From NCBI RefSeq assembly GCF_003148885.1, contig NZ_QGHD01000004.1, positions 31,110 through 95,109 of the forward strand: DNA of 64,000 nt. The letters are read 5' to 3'. This document shows, one piece after another, positions 50,967-60,390 of this stretch. Both the position numbers and the translations under genes were made by a program. Source of the stretch: Hallerella porci (GTDB taxonomy: Bacteria > Fibrobacterota > Fibrobacteria > Fibrobacterales > Fibrobacteraceae). The stretch's first letter is position 1; each line of letters begins with the position of its first letter. The notes beneath the pieces are model-generated. The model was not told the DNA's origin and ran no database searches. It was given only the letters and a program-made list of their open reading frames with translations.

Positions 50967-51462
50967 CTAAATTCCTAATTCCTCATTACTCATTCCTCAT
51001 TTTCGCTCGTTTCTAGGTTCTTCGACACTCCGATGAGGCTAGCGACGACCGTTTCTAGGCTCTCCGACGCTCCGATGAAGGTAGAAACGACCGTCTCCAG
51101 GTTCTCCGACGCTCCGATGAAGGTAGAGACGACCGTTTCTAGGTTCTCCGACACTCCGATGAAGGTAGAAACGACCGTCTCTAGGTTCTCCGACACTCCG
51201 ATGAAGGTAGAAACGACCGTTTCTAAGCTCTCCGGAACTCCGGAGATAACATTTTACCTGCAAAATTTGTTCATCGAAACTCCGGAGGTGAAATTTTGCA
51301 AATGTCCAACCTCCGACCCCTGCCCACTAATCACTAACCACTATTTTTCCTTTCGCGGGAATACAAAATCACCCCAAAAACTCCCTTTTCGCGCTTAAAA
51401 CCCGCACGGCGAAGCCGCGCCACTCTCTACACTCTTCATTCCTAATTTCTAATTTTTGATTT
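50967..51462. repeat. composite repeat region with 42-bp tandem array
   Basis: No gene accepted. Left to right: AATTCCTAATTCCTCATTACTCATT words; a 42-bp array with units starting at 51013, 51055, 51097, 51139, 51181 and a partial at 51223 (core CTAGGTTCTCCGACACTCCGA split by small changes); a block at 51230-51345 matching 3480-3595 inverted; a GC hairpin near 51402-51424 (GGCGAAGCC); and CATTCCTAATTTCTAATTTTT right before rarA. Because 42 is a multiple of three, several frames stay open with 14-residue repeats. Confidence 0.9.
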
Positions 51463-52764
51463 ATGAACGATTTCTCCGCAAAGCCTCTTGCCGAACGTCT
51501 GCGCCCGACTTCTCTCGATGATTTTTTAGGGCAAAATAAAATTCTCGGTGAGCAAAGCATGTTACGCCACAGCGTAGAAACCGATAACGTTCCTAGCATG
51601 ATTTTTTGGGGACCTCCGGGCTGCGGAAAAACGAGCTTAGCCAACGTTATTCATTTGAATACCCAGAAAAGATTCGTCGCCATGTCAGCGGTCGAATCCG
51701 GAGTCAAAGAAGTTAAAAGCGTTTTAGCCGAAGCGAAAACGTATCAAGACTTGGGCAAAGGCACGATTCTTTTCATCGATGAAATTCATCGGTTCAACAA
51801 AAGCCAGCAAGATGCGCTTTTAAAAGCCGTCGAAGAAGGAACGGTTACCCTCATCGGGGCGACGACGGAAAATCCCGGATTCGAAGTCAATTCCGCTCTC
51901 CTTTCCCGCTGTCAACTCATCCTATTTGCGCCGCTTTCTTCCGAAGAACTTTCAAAGCTCACCCTCCGCGCTCTCCGCGAAGATCCCCGCGGGCTTCAAC
52001 TTCGCGATGTGGAAATTTCCGACGAAATCATCGCCAAATTAGTCGCCCAAGCCGATGGCGATGCGCGTTTTTTGCTCAATCAAATCGAATGGATTGCAAA
52101 AAATCTCGGCGAAAAAAAAGTCATCGACGAAAAACTTCTCGAAACCATTCAATACAGAAAGCCGTTACGTTACGACAAATCGAGCGAAGAACATTACAAC
52201 TTAATTTCTGCGCTGCACAAATCCGTCCGCGGAAGCGATCCCAACGCTGCTGTTTATTGGCTGCACCGCATGATTCAAGGCGGAGAAGATCCGCGGTTTA
52301 TTTTACGCCGACTTATCCGCATGGCGATGGAAGACATCGGACTTGCCGACCCGAATGCAATTCTCTTAGCCAACGCAGCCCGAGAAGCTTTTGATTTTTT
52401 AGGCGTTCCCGAAGGTCTTATCGGACTCGATGAAGTCGCAATTTATTTAGCGCTCGCCCCGAAAAGCAATAGCGTGGAACTCGCCGGAATGAAAGCCGAT
52501 GCGCTCATTAAGCAAACAGGAACATTACCCGTTCCCAAAGCTTTTCGCAATTCGGTAACCAAAGTCGGAGAACAACTCGGCTACGGCAACGGCTACCGCT
52601 ACGATCACGATAGCCCCGATGCTTATTCCGCCCAAGATCATTTGCCAAAAGAACTCGCCCATACCGAAATTTATCAGCCGACAGAATATGGCAAAGAAAA
52701 GAAACTCGCCGATCGTTTAAAAGAATTAAAAGCGATTGCCGCTGCCCGCAATGCAAAGCAATAA
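51463..52764 (+). CDS. rarA: replication-associated recombination ATPase RarA (MgsA)
   Basis: A 433-residue clamp-loader-like AAA+ ATPase acting at stalled forks. It opens [18 protein letters not shown], has Walker [13 protein letters not shown], Walker [20 protein letters not shown] (DEIH), sensor [19 protein letters not shown] and the C-terminal family block [18 protein letters not shown]. Standard length. ATG 51463 directly follows a CCTAATTTCTAATTTTT spacer; no strong ribosome site is visible. Confidence 0.95.
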   Translation: MNDFSAKPLAERLRPTSLDDFLGQNKILGEQSMLRHSVETDNVPSMIFWGPPGCGKTSLANVIHLNTQKRFVAMSAVESGVKEVKSVLAEAKTYQDLGKGTILFIDEIHRFNKSQQDALLKAVEEGTVTLIGATTENPGFEVNSALLSRCQLILFAPLSSEELSKLTLRALREDPRGLQLRDVEISDEIIAKLVAQADGDARFLLNQIEWIAKNLGEKKVIDEKLLETIQYRKPLRYDKSSEEHYNLISALHKSVRGSDPNAAVYWLHRMIQGGEDPRFILRRLIRMAMEDIGLADPNAILLANAAREAFDFLGVPEGLIGLDEVAIYLALAPKSNSVELAGMKADALIKQTGTLPVPKAFRNSVTKVGEQLGYGNGYRYDHDSPDAYSAQDHLPKELAHTEIYQPTEYGKEKKLADRLKELKAIAAARNAKQ

Positions 52765-52767
52765 TGC

Positions 52768-53514
52768 TTATTGCATTTCTTCTTTGACTTTTTTCTTCAA
52801 ATCTTTCAATTTCCAACGCGTGCGTTTGTCTTCAACGACAAAGTCATTGCGGACGCCACGCTTTAACGCGGCATCGATTAAATCCAACGCTTCTTGATAA
52901 CGCTTTTGATCTAAACGAAGTTCTGCGATAAATAACATTGTATTGATATCTGCGGGATCTTGTTTGTGCGCCATCACCAAATATTTATCCGCTAAATCTT
53001 TATCCGGCCAACTGAGCAAAAATGGAACATATGGCAGTAATTGATGCGCCCGCCCTAAAAATTGCCAATTTTCTGCCGCTGTCGAAAGATCGCGGACTTT
53101 CTTCGCTGCCCCTTCTTTTACCGCTTGCCATGCACCATATTCCCGCGCCCAAAGCGAAAGATTCTGCGCATATAGCGACATAATCGTCTTATTTTTCGGA
53201 TATTTGGCGTGCATATCTTCGCCGAATTTTTTGGATTCTGCAAAGAGTTTTAATCGCACTTCATGATTAAAAACAGCGTAACAACCTTTGAAGTAATACG
53301 CATAGAGTAATTGTTCTGCGGCTTTTTCTTGCACGCTAGAATCTTTCAATGCGCGTTTATACGCATTGATCATCTTTTCGACAACCAAGGAATCCGCATG
53401 ATCATTTTTGGAATTTTTCGCCCGATTTTTAAACCAATAATTTCCGGTTTCAAAATCTTGATTTGCTAACGCAAAGCACGCAAGCAAAAGGACGACACCA
53501 AGAATGCGGAACAT
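52768..53514 (-). CDS. secreted TPR-like protein
   Basis: A 248-residue protein with a signal peptide (MFRILGVVLLLACFALA; cleavage after ALA or lipidation at an early Cys is less likely). It is mainly helical with TPR-like repeats: AAENWQFLGRAHQLL, ADKYLVMAHKQDPADINTML and ELRLDQKRYQEALDLIDAAL. It ends in a Lys-rich coil. It is convergent with rarA (three bases between stops) and follows a 47-residue ORF by eight bases. Function unknown; it may be a periplasmic scaffold. Confidence 0.72.
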   Translation of the reverse strand: MFRILGVVLLLACFALANQDFETGNYWFKNRAKNSKNDHADSLVVEKMINAYKRALKDSSVQEKAAEQLLYAYYFKGCYAVFNHEVRLKLFAESKKFGEDMHAKYPKNKTIMSLYAQNLSLWAREYGAWQAVKEGAAKKVRDLSTAAENWQFLGRAHQLLPYVPFLLSWPDKDLADKYLVMAHKQDPADINTMLFIAELRLDQKRYQEALDLIDAALKRGVRNDFVVEDKRTRWKLKDLKKKVKEEMQ

Positions 53515-53522
53515 ATTTCAGG

Positions 53523-53666
53523 CTAAATTTTCCAGGTCTGCAGAAGTTTATTCACCGACGCAATGCGGCTTTTTTCTTCATCGGTCCCGTGAAACGCCTT
53601 AAAAAGAAGGTTGCGATATTCCATCAATGCGGTGCGAATAATGACTTTTTCTTCTTTTTTTAGCAT
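53523..53666 (-). CDS. 47-residue hypothetical protein
   Basis: An intact 48-codon frame from ATG 53666 to TAG, reading MLKKEEKVIIRTALMEYRNL and ending LLQTWKI. It is mostly helical and charged, with codon use like its neighbours. It stops eight bases before the TPR-like gene, in the arrangement of a two-gene operon. The ribosome site is weak (AGG about 7 bases up). No family recognised. Confidence 0.6.
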   Translation of the reverse strand: MLKKEEKVIIRTALMEYRNLLFKAFHGTDEEKSRIASVNKLLQTWKI

Positions 53667-53714
53667 AGTGAACCTAAGTTAAAATAATTCCGAGAAATTC
53701 GAACTTACAAAAAA

Positions 53715-55061
53715 TTACTTTTTACGTTTTTGTTTTCCGTTAAAGTAATCCATTTGACGCGTCGAACCGAGAACAGCGTGCCACAGCGGACTATCCGGTT
53801 TAATTTTACGGCGTTCGCTCACCGCAAAATCGATTGGCACGTGAGTAAATTTGCCATTCATGCTGCCGACGACCATATTCGTCTTGCCCGCCATCGCAGC
53901 GTGCACAGCATTTTCTGCAAGTTGATAGCAGAAAATCGCATCGGTTCCTTTCGCGGGAATACTGCGCACGGTATAACTCGGATCAAAATATTTGATGTTG
54001 ATTTCCATGCCGATTTTTTTGAAATGTTCATCGATTTTTTCGACTAGATAATCGCCGATGTCATATTTCAAAATATTGCCCGATGCATCTTTCCGTTGTG
54101 GAAGACCTTTGAACAAATGTTGGCCAGCGCCTTCGGCGACTACGACAACCGCATGCGTTTTTCCGATGGCATAACGATTTTCAAGAGCGTTGAAAAGTCC
54201 GCCTTCGCCTTCCAATTTAAAAGGCACTTCGGGGATTAAGCAGAAATTCACCACCGTCGTAGCAAGTGCTGCGTCTGCAGCGATAAATCCAGAGTCGCGG
54301 CCCATAAGCTTTACCAAACCGAGGCCGTTATAAGCGCCATTTGCTTCGCAGTGAGCGCTGTTAATCACCGCACAAGCTGCGAGCACAGCCGTTTCGAAAC
54401 CGAATGTTCTATCGACCAAGTTCAAATCGTTATCGATTGTTTTCGGAATGCCGATGACCGAAATCGGTTGATGTCTGCGTTTGATTTCGTTCGCAATATC
54501 GCGGGCGCCGCGGAGAGTACCATCGCCGCCGATGCAGAAGAGCATATTGATATTCAAACGCATTAACGTATCGACCATCACTTCGGCGCTTTGTTCTCCA
54601 CGAGAACTGCCGAGGATTGTTCCGCCGTCTTCTTGAATGTTGTCAACGATATCCGGGTCTAAAATTTTCGGCGCATAACCGTATTCCGGATTGAGTCCGC
54701 GGTAACCATACGGAATTCCGAAAATATTGCGGACACCGTAATCAAACCAAAGCACGCGAACGAGACTTTTAATCACGTTGTTTAATCCCGGGCAAAGACC
54801 GCCGCAAGTCACGATTGCAGCGCGCGTCCAAGACGGATCGTGATAAATCATTTCACGAGGACCTGCCGCTTCCAAAGAAGGAATCGCTTTCCCGAGTTTC
54901 ACAAATTTTTCCAAGGCGTCGACATCCGTAGCGAGACTCACCCGCCTAGAATCATCGACAAATTTGAGTCCCTTCATCGGGGAAACAAGTGTTGCCTTGC
55001 CAACTGTTTCGATGGAAAGATCGTAGCTGTCCGGATTTTCGAGAATATCTTCTTTGGTCAT
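53715..55061 (-). CDS. pfkA: 6-phosphofructokinase, clade X-like (probably ATP-dependent)
   Basis: A 448-residue phosphofructokinase, much longer than the roughly 320-residue bacterial type. The nucleotide site reads GGDGT, with Gly where PPi enzymes have Asp, favouring ATP. The next motif is PKTIDND, with Lys as in PPi-type and trypanosomatid/spirochaete enzymes. This Gly/Lys combination marks the ATP-using long clade. Other landmarks are TCGGLCPGLNNVI and KLMGRDSGFIA. ATG 55061 (GCGAGG upstream) is chosen over an upstream TTG. Confidence 0.88.
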   Translation of the reverse strand: MTKEDILENPDSYDLSIETVGKATLVSPMKGLKFVDDSRRVSLATDVDALEKFVKLGKAIPSLEAAGPREMIYHDPSWTRAAIVTCGGLCPGLNNVIKSLVRVLWFDYGVRNIFGIPYGYRGLNPEYGYAPKILDPDIVDNIQEDGGTILGSSRGEQSAEVMVDTLMRLNINMLFCIGGDGTLRGARDIANEIKRRHQPISVIGIPKTIDNDLNLVDRTFGFETAVLAACAVINSAHCEANGAYNGLGLVKLMGRDSGFIAADAALATTVVNFCLIPEVPFKLEGEGGLFNALENRYAIGKTHAVVVVAEGAGQHLFKGLPQRKDASGNILKYDIGDYLVEKIDEHFKKIGMEINIKYFDPSYTVRSIPAKGTDAIFCYQLAENAVHAAMAGKTNMVVGSMNGKFTHVPIDFAVSERRKIKPDSPLWHAVLGSTRQMDYFNGKQKRKK

Positions 55062-55167
55062 AAAAGCCTCGCTTTCTTTTCTCAATTTAGCAAAAGAGTG
55101 TAAAAAAGGAACTATTCTAAGCGTTAAGAACGAAAAATTTAAGCGCTGAATGAATCAAAAATGTTTC

Positions 55168-56970
55168 TTAAATGTTGATTAACGGCAAATGCAATTTTGT
55201 GCGCAATCCTGGATTTGCATTTTCAATTTCAATTTTCATATTCGTTTTATCGCAAAGTTTTTTCACCATCGAAAGTCCGATGCCCGTGCCCGCCGTCGTC
55301 CGAGTCATTTCATTGCCGACGCGGTAAAATTCTTCGAAGACGTGATGCATTTCTTTCTGCGGAATTCCAGGTCCGTAATCGCGGACAACAAAATAAACAT
55401 CGTTTTCGGTAACGCGCAATTCGAGAGCAATCATTTTATACGAAGATTCGCGGGCAAATTTCAGCGAATTGTCCACGACGTTCATCAAGATTTGCATGAC
55501 CGCATCTTTGTCGAGCATTAACTGCAAATTGCAAATGTCGCTTGTCACCGTCAAATCGAATCCGTTCTTTTCCACATTTTGCGCATAAGTTGCGACGAAA
55601 TTATCGAGAATTGTCTTCGGATTGATTTTCGTAAATTGCACATTCCAGTTGCCACGTTCAAGCTTCGAAAGATTGAGCACATTTTGAATTAAGCGCGACA
55701 AGCGCTCTGTTTCGCTCACGATTAAACCGTAATATTTTTGCCGTTTTTGTTCATTGGCAACCCAAGAATTTTGAAGCAATTCCGCATACATACGAATCGC
55801 CGTCAGCGGAGTTTTTAATTCATGACTCACCGCCGAAACAAAGTCCTGTCGTTTATTCGCTAACGCCAGTTGGCTTTTCGTCGAACGATAGACTGCGATG
55901 AAACCGCCCGCGAGAGCTGCAAACATAATGAATCCAATGACGATTAAAAAGACGCTACTGCGACTCGAACTGTCTTCGGTCAAATGCACCGTGAGCTGCA
56001 TTTCGTTTAACGGAAATTGCAGCGGAATTTCAAGCAAAATGCCGCGCGTATTCGCCTTCGATCCAAATGTCACAAATGATTTTTGACGGCTACCGAATTC
56101 GAGAGTAATTCCTTGTTCCGCAGGATTAAATTGTAATTCGTTGACGACTAAATTTTCGAGATATTGCCGCACGCGCACTGCGTAACCTTGAATAAATTGT
56201 TCATTATTCCGCCACACATTGCGATAATAAACAATGTAATTCTCATTAAACTTGGCTTGGAACGGATCGATTTCCACTTCTAAAATATTCGGAATTTGAA
56301 TGGAATCGTCTTCGGTTTCTTCCACTCCATTTTCCGAAATGCGCCGGATGCGCGCTGATTCGACATCGAATAAAAAACTTTCTGTCTGCGAACTTTGTTC
56401 GTAACGCCGCTGAAATTTTTTGGAATCATTTAATTTCACAGCGAGCTTTAAATTTTTTCCATAAAGCCTATCCAAACTGTCCTGCGTACTCGCTTGCACT
56501 TGAGTTCGGCTTAAGCCTTCGTTGTGAATTCCCAACTGCTTTAACACATTCTGAATGCTGTCGCGGACAATTTCTCGTTTTGTGCGATCTTCAACGGGAA
56601 TTTTTTCCAAAATGCCATCGGGAAGAACGGGCGTGTGCATACCGCCATCGGGATCGAGCTGAAAGTAGCCAATCATTCCACCGTAATGACTGCGAATCGG
56701 CATTTCCGCGAGCTTTGAAATCGTCACTTCTTCGCCGCCGATAATGGGAACCGCCCGAATAAAACGATATTCCGAATAAGAACGTTGCTCTTCCACTGCT
56801 AAATCATCGTAAATACGCTGATTGAGCATTTGCAAAATAAAATACGCTTGTTCCTTATACGCGTATTGCGATTCCGTTTCAAAATGTTTATACGAATTGA
56901 CTAAAAGGATCGCGACGGGAATCGCGATCACTAAAAATAAAAACGTAAAAATGAGCTTGAGCCGGTTCAT
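55168..56970 (-). CDS. membrane sensor histidine kinase
   Basis: A 600-residue kinase. One helix at about residues 5-26, a periplasmic sensor region of about 300 residues, and a second helix (VFLIVIGFIMFAALAGGFIA). Then HisKA with FVSAVSHELKTPLTAIRMYA (phospho-acceptor His) and a HATPase domain with NVVDNSLKFA, DYGPGIPQKE and GTGIGLSMVKKL. No HAMP is obvious. The ATG at 56970 overlaps the regulator stop (TGATGA), so the pair is coupled; the frame opening further up is ignored. Signal unknown. Confidence 0.92.
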   Translation of the reverse strand: MNRLKLIFTFLFLVIAIPVAILLVNSYKHFETESQYAYKEQAYFILQMLNQRIYDDLAVEEQRSYSEYRFIRAVPIIGGEEVTISKLAEMPIRSHYGGMIGYFQLDPDGGMHTPVLPDGILEKIPVEDRTKREIVRDSIQNVLKQLGIHNEGLSRTQVQASTQDSLDRLYGKNLKLAVKLNDSKKFQRRYEQSSQTESFLFDVESARIRRISENGVEETEDDSIQIPNILEVEIDPFQAKFNENYIVYYRNVWRNNEQFIQGYAVRVRQYLENLVVNELQFNPAEQGITLEFGSRQKSFVTFGSKANTRGILLEIPLQFPLNEMQLTVHLTEDSSSRSSVFLIVIGFIMFAALAGGFIAVYRSTKSQLALANKRQDFVSAVSHELKTPLTAIRMYAELLQNSWVANEQKRQKYYGLIVSETERLSRLIQNVLNLSKLERGNWNVQFTKINPKTILDNFVATYAQNVEKNGFDLTVTSDICNLQLMLDKDAVMQILMNVVDNSLKFARESSYKMIALELRVTENDVYFVVRDYGPGIPQKEMHHVFEEFYRVGNEMTRTTAGTGIGLSMVKKLCDKTNMKIEIENANPGLRTKLHLPLINI

Positions 56971-57683
56971 CAGTCCGGTGTTTCTCGCAGTTGATAACCT
57001 TCTCCGCGGAATGTTACGAGCAAGCACGGATGCGCCGGATCATCTTCAATTTTTTTGCGGAGCTTTGTAATGTGAATATCCACCGTCCGCGTATCGACAT
57101 TTTCTGCGTTTTCGTAGCCCCAGACTTTGTTCAAAAGTTCTGCACGCGGCACAGCGCGGTCGCGATTCGCCCACAAATATTCCAAAATTTCAATTTCTTT
57201 GCGGGTAAACGAAAGCTTTTCCGAACCGCGGAAACCGTTATATTCGCGGAAGCTCACGCGGAGATTTCCTGCAACCAATTTTCCATCGCTTTCCATCACC
57301 TGACGCGAACGGCGAAGTACTGCTTCGATGCGAGCGAGTAACATCGGCACCGCAAACGGCTTTGGCACATAATCGTCTGCGCCATATTTCAGTCCATCGA
57401 TGATATCTTTATCCGTATTCTTCGCCGAAAGAATAATAATCGGCACATCTTTATCTTTTTCGCGGATTTTATCGCAAACGGTAAAACCATCCATTCCCGG
57501 GAGCATTAAATCCAAAAGGATAAGCCCATACATTCCGCTTAAGCCTTCGTTCAATCCCGAAATGCCGTCGGCGACATGCTTCACATGATAACCTTGAAAT
57601 TCCAAAAGATCGACAAGACCTTCTGCAATCGCAATTTCGTCTTCGATGACGAGGATGGTTAAATTCGTATTTTTCTTATCCAT
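56970..57683 (-). CDS. OmpR/PhoB-family response regulator
   Basis: A 237-residue regulator. The receiver has acidic pocket VIEDE, phospho-Asp in ILLDLMLPGMDG, and KPFAVPMLLARI. The C-terminal winged helix has FTRKEIEILEYLWANRDRAV and TVDIHITKLRKKIEDDP, typical of OmpR-type DNA binding. Partner of the kinase directly downstream. A barrel-like protein gene precedes it by 17 bases on the same strand. Confidence 0.94.
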   Translation of the reverse strand: MDKKNTNLTILVIEDEIAIAEGLVDLLEFQGYHVKHVADGISGLNEGLSGMYGLILLDLMLPGMDGFTVCDKIREKDKDVPIIILSAKNTDKDIIDGLKYGADDYVPKPFAVPMLLARIEAVLRRSRQVMESDGKLVAGNLRVSFREYNGFRGSEKLSFTRKEIEILEYLWANRDRAVPRAELLNKVWGYENAENVDTRTVDIHITKLRKKIEDDPAHPCLLVTFRGEGYQLRETPD

Positions 57684-57700
57684 GCGAAAACTCCGAGAAA

Positions 57701-58513
57701 TTAAAGGGCAAATCCAACGCCTGCTTCCATGACGAACGATGAAGCATCCACTTCGGAATCATAATCGATACCAAAGTAATACTTTCCGTTAATGTAAGCC
57801 GCAATCGGAATAATCGGCAACTTGGCGCGCACACCCACGAGAATGTGTCCGCCGAGATTCGTATTCAAACCTTCATCTTGCAATTCATCCGAAAGGTCGC
57901 TCGCGAGTTGCTTCATTTGATCCGGAGTCACCGTTCCGCTAGCGAGTGCCGTTTGCAAATCCCCTGTAATTTTATCGGTATATTTCTTGATATACTTCGT
58001 CGTCATCACCGGCGTGCTCAAATAATAGGTAATGCCGCCGCCGATATACGGACGAATAATAGGGAGGCAAGTAATCGGATAAGTAATTGAAATGTCGCCG
58101 TTCATCGCAATAAATTTCGGCGAAGCTTTGCCGAACGGCACCCCATCAAATTCGAGTTCAATGTCTTGTTCATTTTTAATGGCGCCATCGGGACCTTTTA
58201 TCGTGAGCGAAGAACTGTAAGAACCCCACTGCAAGTTATAAGTCGCTTCGACATCGATAATCGGGAGGAAATCAATCCACAGTTTTAAACCAAAACCCTG
58301 TAAACTGCTAAACGAGCCGTGACGATATTCGACGCTGCCGAGAGAAGTTGCTTTGCCATCGGCATCGGATCCCGATAAATTCATCAAATGTTCATTTTGA
58401 ACCGCATCCATACTCGTTCCAAAATTCGGCGCATAATGAAAGCCAATACCGATCAAAGCGAAAGACGGCGAAATGCACAGCGCAAAAGCCGCTGCAAGCA
58501 GTTTCAAATTCAT
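57701..58513 (-). CDS. secreted barrel-like outer-membrane protein
   Basis: A 270-residue protein with signal peptide (MNLKLLAAAFALCISPSFA). Strands alternate aromatic and polar residues (YRHGSFSSLQGFGLKLWIDF; RPYIGGGITYYLS; GKYYFGIDYDSEV), and it ends AGVGFAL, consistent with an outer-membrane barrel. A helical insert (about residues 180-215, QTALASGTVTPDQMKQLASD) may be an extracellular loop. It is the first gene before the two-component pair, so perhaps its regulator-linked partner. Confidence 0.72.
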   Translation of the reverse strand: MNLKLLAAAFALCISPSFALIGIGFHYAPNFGTSMDAVQNEHLMNLSGSDADGKATSLGSVEYRHGSFSSLQGFGLKLWIDFLPIIDVEATYNLQWGSYSSSLTIKGPDGAIKNEQDIELEFDGVPFGKASPKFIAMNGDISITYPITCLPIIRPYIGGGITYYLSTPVMTTKYIKKYTDKITGDLQTALASGTVTPDQMKQLASDLSDELQDEGLNTNLGGHILVGVRAKLPIIPIAAYINGKYYFGIDYDSEVDASSFVMEAGVGFAL

Positions 58514-58632
58514 ACCGAGAACTCCTAAATAGGGTAAGGGTTACCCCCAAACTATATTAAAATGTTAAAAAACGAAAATATTTTTTGCATTTATCCGCAT
58601 TCTTCGCCAAATTTGTCACATTTTTTGCATTA

Positions 58633-58660
58633 AAAAACGCCCCGCAATGGGGGCGTTTTT
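58633..58660. terminator. terminator of pta
   Basis: AAAAACGCCCC, short loop, GGGGCGTTTTT. It lies 18 bases beyond the pta stop on the minus strand, with A-run and T-run on both sides. Confidence 0.9.
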
Positions 58661-58677
58661 CTAGACTGCTTTTCCTT

Positions 58678-60111
58678 TTATGCTTGCGCTTGAATCGAAG
58701 TTAATGCAATCGTGTAAACGATATCTTCAACGAGCGCGCCGCGAGAAAGATCGTTCACCGGTTTTGCAAGACCTTGAAGCATCGGACCGACAGCGATTAC
58801 GCCCGGAGCCGAACGTTGCACCGCTTTGTAACAAATATTTCCCGCAGAAAGGTCGGGGAAAATGCAAACGGTTGCTTTGCCCGCAATAGCGCTTTCCGGC
58901 GCTTTGAGCTTTGCCACATTTTCCGTCGTCGCCGCATCATACTGCAGCGGTCCATCCACCGGAATATCGGGGCGAGCTGCGCGAATTGCCTGCGTCGCAT
59001 TGACGACCAATTCCACATCGTCGCCTTTGCCACTTTTCCCGGTGCCGTAGCTGAGCATCGCAACGCGAGCCGGAATATTGAAAGCCTTTGCCGTATCGTA
59101 ACTCTGAATAGCGATGCCCGCTAATTCTTCGGAAGTCGGGTTCAAATTGATTGCGCAATCGCCAAAGACATATGTCTGCGACGGCAAGCAAACAAAGAAG
59201 ACCGAGCTAATCGACTTCACTCCCGGAGCGCATTTAATTACTTGCAAAGCGGGACGAACGGTATCAGCGGTCGAGTGCACGGCGCCCGAGACAAGACCAT
59301 CGACTTCGTTCTTTTTTAACATCATCGTGCCGAGGAAAACCGGATCTTGCAAAGTCAAGCGCGCTTTTTCTTCGGTCATGCCTTTTGCTTTACGGAGTTC
59401 CACCAAAAGCGGCACATATTTTTCGGCCAATTCTGCGGACGGTTCAATGATTTCAAAACCAGCAGGAATTGTCAAATTCTGGCGAGCAGCTTCGGCTTCG
59501 ACATCGGACTTTTTCGCAATCAAAACGGGGATTGCGATTTTCCGTTCGTAAACTTCGACGGCAGCTTTGAGAGTGCGCGGTTCGGCGCCTTCCGGAAGCA
59601 CAATGCGTTTTAAATTCCGCGAAGCGAGCTTCAACAAATTGCGACGGAATTCTGCCTGCGAAATGCGATGTTCCGTTTCGGATGCGAGAATTTTTTTCAC
59701 CGCTTCTGCGTTCATCGAATCGCCGTCTGCGCAAACAAATGCGACGCGAGCTTTTTGCAACGTAAAATCCGCAGCAACAAGAGCGCCGGCTTCATCCGAA
59801 TCGGCGACGAGAATAACATCGGCATCCAAAGCCGCAGCGATTTGAATATTCACCCATTCAGCGCGGGCGCTTTCGGCAAACGAAACGCCGGTAACGACAA
59901 GCGCTTCTGCCGAAGATTCCTGCACAATTCCCACCAATTCTTCCATCGCAGCATCCGCTTCGACAGAACGCAACGCAGCCGGAACCTTTTCCGACGCAGC
60001 AAAAGACGCCACAGAGGCGGCTTCTTTTTTCACAATTTCGAGAACAGAACCTGCTGCTTTCGCAAGGTCAATTCCAGCGGCTGCTGGCGCAACCAAAAAA
60101 ACATGTTTCAT
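58678..60111 (-). CDS. pta: phosphate acetyltransferase
   Basis: A 477-residue Pta converting acetyl-CoA and phosphate to acetyl phosphate, the entry to acetate formation. The C-terminal PTA_PTB domain (about residues 160-477) shows [36 protein letters not shown] (part), [12 protein letters not shown] and [16 protein letters not shown]. The N-terminal 160 residues are a reduced version of the regulatory part of long Pta, without a Walker A motif. ATG 60111 with GGAGAA upstream is chosen over earlier in-frame starts. No ackA is seen in the window. Confidence 0.93.
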   Translation of the reverse strand: MKHVFLVAPAAAGIDLAKAAGSVLEIVKKEAASVASFAASEKVPAALRSVEADAAMEELVGIVQESSAEALVVTGVSFAESARAEWVNIQIAAALDADVILVADSDEAGALVAADFTLQKARVAFVCADGDSMNAEAVKKILASETEHRISQAEFRRNLLKLASRNLKRIVLPEGAEPRTLKAAVEVYERKIAIPVLIAKKSDVEAEAARQNLTIPAGFEIIEPSAELAEKYVPLLVELRKAKGMTEEKARLTLQDPVFLGTMMLKKNEVDGLVSGAVHSTADTVRPALQVIKCAPGVKSISSVFFVCLPSQTYVFGDCAINLNPTSEELAGIAIQSYDTAKAFNIPARVAMLSYGTGKSGKGDDVELVVNATQAIRAARPDIPVDGPLQYDAATTENVAKLKAPESAIAGKATVCIFPDLSAGNICYKAVQRSAPGVIAVGPMLQGLAKPVNDLSRGALVEDIVYTIALTSIQAQA

Positions 60112-60390
60112 TTTCTTCTCCATTGAGTTTTTCATTATTATAGCTAATTCAAAATGCAAAAATGCATATCAATTCAAAAAATTTTCATCTGTAAAAGCTC
60201 ATTTTGTGAGAACTGCAAACGAAGCGTAAATTGATTAATTTTTTAATAGCTGCAAGCAAGAAATTTCACCTTAATAAATCGCACAAATTCATTAAGGATA
60301 GTAGAAAAATTTAAGCAAAAGTTTCAAAATAGCGTTTAATTTTTTATATTCAAATCGGGATTGATATGCTGAATCAGATTTAAAAATCTG
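60112..60390. promoter_or_regulatory. divergent promoter region between pta and GGDEF gene
   Basis: An AT-rich 279-base gap. TTTAATTTTTTATATT and TATGCTGAA look like promoter elements for the + strand gene but cannot be fixed. A small hairpin, ATCAGATTT-AAA-AATCTGAT, lies at about 60374-60392, so its right arm runs into the ATG at 60391 and may occlude the start. No riboswitch recognised. Confidence 0.35.

Noticed and set aside
50990..51398. Open frames with 14-residue repeats (SENLETVVSTFIG type) on both strands over the 42-bp array
   Set aside because: They arise because 42 is a multiple of three; both strands and several frames are open, with no ribosome site, so they are not accepted as genes.
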